From Anaerolineales bacterium UBA6663 (GTDB lineage Bacteria; Chloroflexota; Anaerolineae; Anaerolineales; UBA6663): DNA of 9,477 bases. The stretch is from NCBI GenBank assembly GCA_002455335.1, contig DKKP01000057.1, positions 1 through 9,477 on the forward strand, given 5' to 3'. The first letter of the stretch is position 1; the number at the start of each line of letters is the position of its first letter. This document shows, in pieces, positions 1 to 4,602 of this stretch. The notes beneath the pieces were generated by a model. The model saw only the letters and a program-made list of their open reading frames with translations. It ran no database searches and was not told the DNA's origin. The translations under genes and the position numbers were made by a program.

Positions 1-153
1 CGGGCCGAGGAGTCGCTGACGATGGCGGCCGAGCACTCGCCGGCCTACGAGCTGGCTGCGGCTGCGCTGCGCCGCAGCGCACTCCGGCTCTCGGTGGCGC
101 GCCGCCGACGCGAGCATGGTATGCCAGGCGGCAGCGGCTCGCCGATCCGGTAG
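1..153 (+). CDS. C-terminal end of an unidentified protein (5' end outside window)
   Basis: Frame 1 is open from the first base to a TAG at 151-153, giving the last 50 residues of a protein. The first 36 or so codons end almost always in G or C, as expected for coding DNA in this genome. The peptide is Ala/Arg/Glu-rich and helical in character (for example MAAEHSPAYELAAAALRRSA) and ends in a basic stretch (ARRRREH) and a Gly/Ser-rich tip. An intrinsic terminator-like hairpin lies about 40 bp after the stop, consistent with a gene ending here. The opposite strand is also open across this stretch but has a less protein-like composition. No family can be recognised from so short a tail. The reading frame is moderately supported and the function is unknown. 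Confidence 0.5.
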   Translation, partial: RAEESLTMAAEHSPAYELAAAALRRSALRLSVARRRREHGMPGGSGSPIR

Positions 154-194
154 ACGGCGGGCCAGTTGCGACAGGTTTCTCAGGAACACGTGTT

Positions 195-226
195 GGACCG
201 GAATCAAACGCCCGGTCCTCCTTTTT
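195..226 (+). terminator. Intrinsic terminator of the upstream partial gene
   Basis: GGACCGG (195-201) pairs with CCGGTCC (212-218) around a 10-base loop. Two bases on come CC and then five T (222-226), all about 40 bp after the stop at 153. This is the classic hairpin plus T-run arrangement on the plus strand. It separates the upstream gene from mreB and argues against mreB being translated from an upstream in-frame ATG at 116. Confidence 0.55.
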
Positions 227-255
227 CGCCTGCCAACGTCCGCCGGCAGTGCGGG

Positions 256-277
256 TTCCCTGGCGGCTGGCCAGGAA
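256..277. repeat. Short inverted repeat upstream of mreB
   Basis: CCTGGC (259-264) and GCCAGG (270-275) form a 6-bp stem with a 5-base loop. Allowing one bulged C, the stem extends to TTCCTGGC/GCCAGGAA (256-277). It lies between the upstream terminator and the mreB -10 box. It could be a protein-binding palindrome or chance structure in GC-rich DNA. The rest of the 154-355 intergenic region shows nothing else I can name. Confidence 0.3.
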
Positions 278-320
278 TCCGCAGCAAAACAAGGATTGGC
301 GGGTTGCGCGCGAACAACGT

Positions 321-349
321 TTCTCCAGCCCACCAGCGCGGACTATAAT
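321..349 (+). promoter_or_regulatory. Candidate mreB promoter; TATAAT implies a leaderless transcript
   Basis: A perfect TATAAT box lies at 344-349, the only A/T-rich hexamer of this kind in the surrounding GC-rich DNA. The ATG of mreB begins at 356, 6 bases after the box ends. That is the usual distance from -10 box to transcription start, so the mRNA would begin at or next to the A of the ATG. No Shine-Dalgarno-like sequence precedes the ATG, which agrees with leaderless initiation. The -35 region is weak: TTCTCC at 321-326 with a 17-bp spacer matches TTGACA at only three positions. Confidence 0.5.
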
Positions 350-355
350 GGACCC

Positions 356-1366
356 ATGGCCCTTTTTGGCAGAGACGTCGGCATAGACCTCGGCACGATG
401 AACGTGATCGTGGCCGAGAACAATCAAATCGTGCTCCATGAACCGAGCGTGGTGGCACTTTCGATCGCGGATCAGACAGTGATCGAGATCGGCCAGGCCG
501 CGCGCGACATGTACGGGCGCGCCCCTGAGACGATCGAGGTCATGCGTCCGCTGCGCGAAGGCGTGATCGCCGATTATGACGTCACGGTCAGCCTGTTGCG
601 CTATGTGCTCAAGAAGGTCTGCGGCCCGATGCGGTTCTTTCGCCCGGCCGTGATCATCACGGCCCCGCATGGCATCACGTCGGTCGAAAACCGCGCCGTC
701 GAAGAGGCCGCCTACGAGGCCGGAGCCCGCGAAGTCTTCGTGATCCCCGAGCCGCTGGCGGCGGCGTTGGGCGCCGAGCTTCAGGTGGCGACGCCGACTG
801 GCAACCTGGTGGTGTTGCTTGGGGCAGGCGCAACGCAGGCGGCCGTGGTCTCGATGAACGGCATCGTCGCCGCGCATACGTCGCGCGTCGGCGGGTTGCG
901 GCTCGACGACAGCATCGCCGGCTATATCCGGCGCAAGTACGGGTTGCTGATCGGCGAGACCACGTCTGAAGACATCAAACTCAAACTCGGCGCCGCTGTG
1001 GTGATCGAGGGCGAGGAACAGACGCTCGAGATCCAGGGCCGCGATCAGGTGAATGGCCTGCCGCGGACGCTCTCGTTGACCACGGCCGACGTCGTCGAAG
1101 CGCTTCAGGAGCCCCTGCAGCAAATCGTTGGCACAGTGCGCGCCGTGCTCGAGAAAACGCCGCCTGAGCTCGCGGCCGACGTGATCGATCGCGGCATGTT
1201 GGTCTGCGGCGGCGGGGCGCTGCTCCGCGGCGTCGATCAACTGCTGACCCAGGAGACCGGGATCCCGGCCTACGTGGCTGAGAACCCGATGGGCGTCGTG
1301 GCGCTCGGCACGAGCCGGGCCTTCCGTCATCTCGATACGCTGCGCAAGGTCTTGCCCCGCCGGTGA
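356..1366 (+). CDS. mreB: MreB-family actin-like protein with an altered phosphate-2 loop
   Basis: This 336-residue protein is of normal MreB length and matches the family end to end. Known MreB proteins form membrane-bound ATP-dependent filaments that organise cell-wall synthesis and cell shape. Visible signatures: an N-terminal MALFGRD with the hydrophobic Leu-Phe seen in membrane-binding MreB tails; phosphate-1 loop GIDLGTMN (9-16); HEPSVVALS (28-36); MRPLREGVIADYDVT (63-77); the catalytic-Glu segment PEPLAAA (131-137, Glu132); RVGGLRLDDSI (177-187); KYGLLIGETTSEDIK (194-208); and adenosine motif GGGALLRG (285-292). The phosphate-2 loop, normally DIGGGTTE, reads LLGAGATQ (154-161), so its Asp, one Gly, a Thr and the Glu are replaced. 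ATP hydrolysis may therefore be weak or absent. The ATG at 356 is chosen because homology starts there, a TATAAT box sits just upstream, and the 80 codons back to 116 cross a terminator and look non-coding. mreC and mreD do not follow, so this is probably a secondary MreB/Mbl-type paralogue. Confidence 0.9.
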   Translation: MALFGRDVGIDLGTMNVIVAENNQIVLHEPSVVALSIADQTVIEIGQAARDMYGRAPETIEVMRPLREGVIADYDVTVSLLRYVLKKVCGPMRFFRPAVIITAPHGITSVENRAVEEAAYEAGAREVFVIPEPLAAALGAELQVATPTGNLVVLLGAGATQAAVVSMNGIVAAHTSRVGGLRLDDSIAGYIRRKYGLLIGETTSEDIKLKLGAAVVIEGEEQTLEIQGRDQVNGLPRTLSLTTADVVEALQEPLQQIVGTVRAVLEKTPPELAADVIDRGMLVCGGGALLRGVDQLLTQETGIPAYVAENPMGVVALGTSRAFRHLDTLRKVLPRR

Positions 1367-1374
1367 GACTGGCG

Positions 1375-1420
1375 TTAAACGGAGACGGGCCGGGGTTCTT
1401 CCCGGCCCGTCTCCGTTTAA
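1375..1420. terminator. Bidirectional terminator between mreB and rex
   Basis: A perfect 20-bp inverted repeat (1375-1394 and 1401-1420) encloses a 6-base loop GTTCTT. It begins 9 bases after the mreB stop and ends 23 bases before the rex stop, between convergent genes. Both outer ends are TTAAAC/GTTTAA, so each strand ends its stem in a short T run. The T run is only three long, but the stem is very stable. Simultaneous termination of both convergent transcripts is the likely role. Confidence 0.75.
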
Positions 1421-1445
1421 GCTGCGCTCAGCTAAGCTGCGCTCA
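1418..1445. repeat. Tandem 13-bp direct repeat overlapping the rex stop
   Basis: TAAGCTGCGCTCA occurs at 1418-1430 and again at 1433-1445, a 15-bp period. The second copy ends in the TCA that is the rex stop codon on the minus strand. The first copy carries a second TCA just downstream, at the edge of the terminator stem. It looks like a small slippage duplication at the gene end. Confidence 0.6.
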
Positions 1446-2081
1446 ACCCGTCACCGGGTTGGGCGTCGGTGCTTCGAGATAGAAGGTCATGCGCTGGAGA
1501 TGCACCACCGGATCGATGTATTGCACCTGCACGCCCTCGGGCACAAGGATGTTGATCGGCGCGTAGTTGAGGATGCCCTGCACGCCTGCGGCCACGAGAT
1601 GATCGGCCACCAACTGCGCCGCAGCGGCAGGAACCGCCACCATCGCGAGCCGGATTCCCAACTCGGGGAGCACCCGCCCGATGTCGCGCGCGTCTTGCAC
1701 GACGTGCCCGCCATGCGTCTGGCCGATCCGACGTGGATCGGAGTCGAAGATCGCGCGGATGCGGAAGCCGCGGTCGGCGAACCCGTTGTAGTTGGCGAGG
1801 GCGCGGCCAAGGTCGCCGGCGCCGACGATGGCGATATCCCAATCGGCGCCGACCTTAAGGATGCGGCGCAACTGATCGACCAGGTACTTGACCTGATACC
1901 CCGTGCCCTGTTTGCCGAACTCGCCGAAGTGCGAGAGGTCTTTGCGGATCTGGGCCGAGCTGATCCCGAGCGCGTTGCCCATTTCATGACTGGACGTCAC
2001 GGTTTGCCCGATCGACTCAAGATGCGATAGGGCGCGCAAATAGATCGGCAGCCGGCCTACGACGATGTCGGGGATTTCCAC
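1443..2081 (-). CDS. rex: Redox-sensing transcriptional repressor Rex
   Basis: This 212-residue protein is a full-length Rex repressor. The family is a homodimer that binds operators when NAD+ is high and releases DNA on binding NADH, controlling fermentation and respiration genes. Residues 1-80 form the winged-helix domain: IPDIVVGRLPIYLRAL at 3-18, recognition region SSAQIRKDLSHFGEFGKQGTGY at 41-62. Residues 81-190 form the Rossmann domain, with GAGDLG (Gly87, Gly89, Gly92) and acidic Asp113 ending the second strand. The end, YIDPVVHLQRMTFYL (188-202), matches the domain-swapped C-terminal helix. The start is taken as GTG at 2081 because Rex homology starts there and the length is then typical. 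An in-frame ATG at 2177 would add 32 unrelated residues and place the operator inside the gene. A GGAA lies 6 bases before the GTG. The gene is convergent with mreB, and its stop overlaps a small direct repeat. Confidence 0.93.
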   Translation of the reverse strand: MEIPDIVVGRLPIYLRALSHLESIGQTVTSSHEMGNALGISSAQIRKDLSHFGEFGKQGTGYQVKYLVDQLRRILKVGADWDIAIVGAGDLGRALANYNGFADRGFRIRAIFDSDPRRIGQTHGGHVVQDARDIGRVLPELGIRLAMVAVPAAAAQLVADHLVAAGVQGILNYAPINILVPEGVQVQYIDPVVHLQRMTFYLEAPTPNPVTG

Positions 2082-2140
2082 TGCGGATTCCGCTCCATAC
2101 CGGCCAATCGGCGCGCCGACTGACCAGACTTGTCTCGATG

Positions 2141-2169
2141 CATCGTGAATTCTGGCACAAGACTGTCGA
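2141..2169 (-). promoter_or_regulatory. Candidate rex promoter overlapping the Rex operator
   Basis: On the minus strand, TCGACA (2164-2169, one mismatch from TTGACA) is followed after about 16 bp by a poor -10, CACGAT, which matches TATAAT at only three positions. The spacer and -10 would be covered by the Rex operator at 2143-2160, the expected geometry for repression. The -10 is weak, so this is tentative. Confidence 0.3.
2143..2160. promoter_or_regulatory. Rex operator (ROP-like) upstream of rex
   Basis: TCGTGAATTCTGGCACAA matches the known Rex operator pattern TTGTGAA-N4-TTCACAA at 11 of 14 specified positions (6 of 7 in one half, 5 of 7 in the other). It lies 62 bp before the rex GTG, directly downstream of a -35-like element on the minus strand. 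Rex autoregulation is common in the family, so autorepression is the natural reading. A further half-site-like GAATTCACG lies at 2180-2188, forming a 9-bp inverted repeat with CGTGAATTC at 2144-2152. Confidence 0.65.
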
Positions 2170-2200
2170 GAATGCAATCGAATTCACGCATTCGGATGCG
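2170..2200. repeat. Overlapping hairpins between the 4536 gene and rex
   Basis: Two mutually exclusive inverted repeats overlap here: GAATGC (2170-2175) with GCATTC (2188-2193), and CGCAT (2187-2191) with ATGCG (2196-2200) around a 4-base loop. They lie 20-50 bp after the stop of the upstream large gene. No T run follows on the minus strand, so an intrinsic terminator is not well supported. They may be protein-binding palindromes. Confidence 0.35.
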
Positions 2201-2220
2201 GATGGAGCTGCCCGCCACGC

Positions 2221-4536
2221 TCAAGGGGCCGTTCCGGGGTTCCACAAGGCGCTTTCGCACCGCGCCCCGGCGATGGGCTGCGGTGCAGCATCGACGTGTG
2301 CACGGTACGCTGCCCCCTCCGTGCCTAACGTGACGAGCGCTGAACCGATCGGCGACCAGACCACGCGCGTCGTGTCCGGCTCCACGAACAGGCGAGCACC
2401 GTCCTCAGTCGAGAACCCGTAGACCGTTGCCCGGCCCAGCCGCCAGGCTGTCGCTGTCACAACCCGACCATCCGCCGAGAAACCGAGGTCGGTGATCATC
2501 GTCGCATCGGGCGGCAGATCGAGACGCAGTGGGTTGTCGGGCACGGCGCTCTGAGAGTCGGGAGACACAAGCCAGAGCCCATATTCGTCCGTGTTGCTAC
2601 CTGGGTCATGCACGCGGGCGGCAACCGCGATGCGATCGCCCCGCGGCGACCAGAGCACCTGGCCGGCGTGTGGGCCAGCAGCGGGCTGCCGGCCCACACG
2701 CTCCGGGCTCCAGATCTCGACACCAAAGTCGGGCTGGCTCACCACCGGCAACACGCCGACCGACGATCCGGACCCCCAGGCTGTGTCGGAGCCGGGGCCA
2801 AGGAGCACGGCAGCTCGCTGTCCGTCCGGGGCCCAGGCCGGTGGGTAACCGACGCCGAAGGGAATGTCGAGGCCGTTGAGCGGGAGCACGGCCCGCAGCA
2901 GACCGCTTCCATCGAGAAGCGACCACTCGCTGAATGCCGTGCTGACGACGAACGCCGCATCGCCAACGGGCGCGGGCGCAAGCTGATAGGCGTCGACGAT
3001 CCGGGCCAGGATGTGCCCCGGTCGGTCGGGCGCGACAAGCTCGATATCGGTGCCGTTCTGATCCGGCGCGGACCAGTAGTACGCGGCGTTTTCGCCGATC
3101 CAGCCCGCGAAGCCCATGGCCGATGGCACCTGGGCTCCGGCCGTCCAGTCTACCCGGCCGGTGTGCGCCGAGCGGAGCGCGATTCGGCCGCCGATCGATA
3201 CCGCCAGATCGAGCCCGGCTGTCGTCGATCGCGCGCCGACGACCCGAACCGGCGCCAGGGCCGCACTGGAGAACCCGAACGGTTGTTGCGCCCCCTCGGG
3301 TGACCAGATCCATTGCCCGTCGCTGCACGTGATCAATGCCGACCAGGTGGGCACAGTGGACGGATCGGCAAGCGAAGCAAGCACGTCGAGGACTGCCGGG
3401 TTCGTCAGCGTGCGGAGCGTGTCCTCGGCGGATCGGCCCGTGGTCGCGGCCGCCTCGGCGAGCCAGCGATCGAGCGCGCGTTCCGGGCGGAGCGTGGCGA
3501 AGAGGCGGTGCTCGAAGGCGAGGTCGTCGCCCACAAGACCGTTGAGCACGCTGAGCGCGGCTCGTAGCTCTGATTCATCGGAGGGCGGCGCATGATGGAT
3601 GGCCGTCTGTGCGCGCCACAACGACCCGGCATCCACGCCGTGCGCCACGTCGATGGCGGAGAGCCACGCCGGGTCCTCGACGCCGCTACGCGCTGCCTGA
3701 CGCAGGACAAGGGCAAAGAAGAAGGCGTTGTGCGCGAGCGGGGGCGCGAAGAATCCGGGCTGTGCCCTGTCGCGCACCAACAGGGCCAGTTGGACAAGGG
3801 CTGCGTCGGCCAAGGCCCGCCGCCAATAGGCTGCCGTGGCCTCATCGACTGGCACGCCTGAGGTGAGCGGGCGTGGCAGGGCCAGGGTGTCGCGTAGCAC
3901 CACGAACGTCCGGGCGTAGGCGAAGAGGCGGTTCGCAGGCTGTGAGACGTCGGTCTCAAGCGCGACCGGCGTCGCCGGGGCCGGCTGTGTGAGATCGATG
4001 ACGAGCACAAGGTCGGCCGGACACGACCAGGTCGCACAAGCCTCGGCCACGACACGCGCGAGTTCGGCAGTGAGCGCCGCGGTCGCGGCCTCTGGGCCGT
4101 GGGCATCGACGATCACGCGCAGGTGCCCGCTCTCGATGGTGCTTGTGACGGCGGCCGGCGGCGGCAGTAACTCGCCCTCGGCCGAAAAGCGCCTTTGCGC
4201 GCGAAAGCGCAGGGCTGTGCCGTCAACTCCGGCAAACGCGTGGACGGCCGTGATCGTCAACGCGCCGTCGGCGTCAACGTTCAGCGTTTCGACCTGTGGG
4301 GCATCGATCGCGATGAGGGCCGGGAGCGGCGCGGGCAGCGGGTGGCTTGCCAGGAGGTCTACGACCCGGGCTTCGCGTTCGTCGGTCTGGCGCGCAGTCA
4401 GCGCCCAGATCGCCAGCGCGCCGATCGAGGCCAAGGCGATGATCAGCCACGCCCAGCGCCGCTGTCCGCGGCTGGGGGGCGGCGAAGGCGTCTGGGCCTC
4501 GGGGGTGTCATCTTCTGTGATGGTCCAATCCAACAT
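2221..4536 (-). CDS. Membrane-anchored beta-propeller-like protein, divergent paralogue C
   Basis: This 771-residue protein is the third and most divergent member of the tandem family. Layout: cytosolic tail MLDWTITEDD (1-10) and a Pro-rich linker; basic RGQRR (23-27); one hydrophobic anchor (about 28-46); an exported beta-rich domain with CATWSC (Cys167, Cys172); a helical middle (about 230-395) with GVPVDEATAAYWRR (227-240) and LNGLVGDD; then a C-terminal propeller-like domain with SPEG, APDGQ, SPRGDR, SADGR and SPIG turns typical of WD40-like/PD40 blades. The only other cysteines, Cys404 and Cys760, bracket the propeller. It lacks the RVFRxMQVVD to VVWRS block shared by the two sisters. 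The ATG at 4536 is preferred over a TTG eight codons upstream because it lines up with the sisters' tails and keeps the four-cysteine pattern. Its start lies 66 bp after the neighbouring stop, suggesting co-transcription. No enzyme motif or known family is recognised; the role is unknown, possibly a scaffold or a binding or sensing surface outside the membrane. Confidence 0.85.
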   Translation of the reverse strand: MLDWTITEDDTPEAQTPSPPPSRGQRRWAWLIIALASIGALAIWALTARQTDEREARVVDLLASHPLPAPLPALIAIDAPQVETLNVDADGALTITAVHAFAGVDGTALRFRAQRRFSAEGELLPPPAAVTSTIESGHLRVIVDAHGPEAATAALTAELARVVAEACATWSCPADLVLVIDLTQPAPATPVALETDVSQPANRLFAYARTFVVLRDTLALPRPLTSGVPVDEATAAYWRRALADAALVQLALLVRDRAQPGFFAPPLAHNAFFFALVLRQAARSGVEDPAWLSAIDVAHGVDAGSLWRAQTAIHHAPPSDESELRAALSVLNGLVGDDLAFEHRLFATLRPERALDRWLAEAAATTGRSAEDTLRTLTNPAVLDVLASLADPSTVPTWSALITCSDGQWIWSPEGAQQPFGFSSAALAPVRVVGARSTTAGLDLAVSIGGRIALRSAHTGRVDWTAGAQVPSAMGFAGWIGENAAYYWSAPDQNGTDIELVAPDRPGHILARIVDAYQLAPAPVGDAAFVVSTAFSEWSLLDGSGLLRAVLPLNGLDIPFGVGYPPAWAPDGQRAAVLLGPGSDTAWGSGSSVGVLPVVSQPDFGVEIWSPERVGRQPAAGPHAGQVLWSPRGDRIAVAARVHDPGSNTDEYGLWLVSPDSQSAVPDNPLRLDLPPDATMITDLGFSADGRVVTATAWRLGRATVYGFSTEDGARLFVEPDTTRVVWSPIGSALVTLGTEGAAYRAHVDAAPQPIAGARCESALWNPGTAP

Positions 4537-4585
4537 GGGGCGACATCCGCGGAGACCCAATCTTTGTGGGCCGATTTGTGTCGAG

Positions 4586-4600
4586 GGGGTGTATCACCCC
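4586..4600. repeat. Short hairpin between the 6945 and 4536 genes
   Basis: GGGGTG (4586-4591) and CACCCC (4595-4600) form a 6-bp stem with a 3-base loop, ending 2 bases from the stop of the 6945 gene in the 66-bp intergenic gap. No T run follows on the minus strand, so it is more likely an mRNA-stability or partial attenuation element, or chance, than a terminator. Confidence 0.35.
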
Positions 4601-4602
4601 GA

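Noticed and set aside
116..355. N-terminal 80-codon extension of the MreB protein from an upstream ATG
   Set aside because: The added residues are Arg/Ser/Ala-rich and unlike MreB, the stretch crosses an intrinsic terminator (195-226) and the tail of another gene, and the TATAAT box points to initiation at 356.
1444..1461. CAACCCG/CGGGTTG 7-bp hairpin at the 3' end of rex
   Set aside because: It encodes the last residues of Rex and has no T run; the adjacent 20-bp hairpin is the more convincing terminator.
1500..2030. A 176-codon plus-strand open frame opposite rex
   Set aside because: Rex on the minus strand is unmistakable over its full length, and the plus-strand frame has no recognisable features.
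2082..2177. ATG at 2177 as the rex start
   Set aside because: It would give an atypical 32-residue N-terminal extension and place the Rex operator and promoter-like elements inside the coding region; the GTG at 2081 gives a standard Rex.
4537..4560. TTG start adding eight residues to the 771-residue protein
   Set aside because: The ATG at 4536 aligns with the LDWxI tails of both sisters, and the extension would add a fifth cysteine to an otherwise invariant set of four.
4586..4600. Hairpin between two large genes as an intrinsic terminator
   Set aside because: The stem is only 6 bp and no T run follows on the transcribed strand.
4537..4602. Internal promoter for the 771-residue protein (TCGACA at 4579-4584 on the minus strand)
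   Set aside because: The -35-like element is fair, but no acceptable -10 lies at 15-19 bp; the best hexamer, AAGATT, is at 14 bp and matches poorly.
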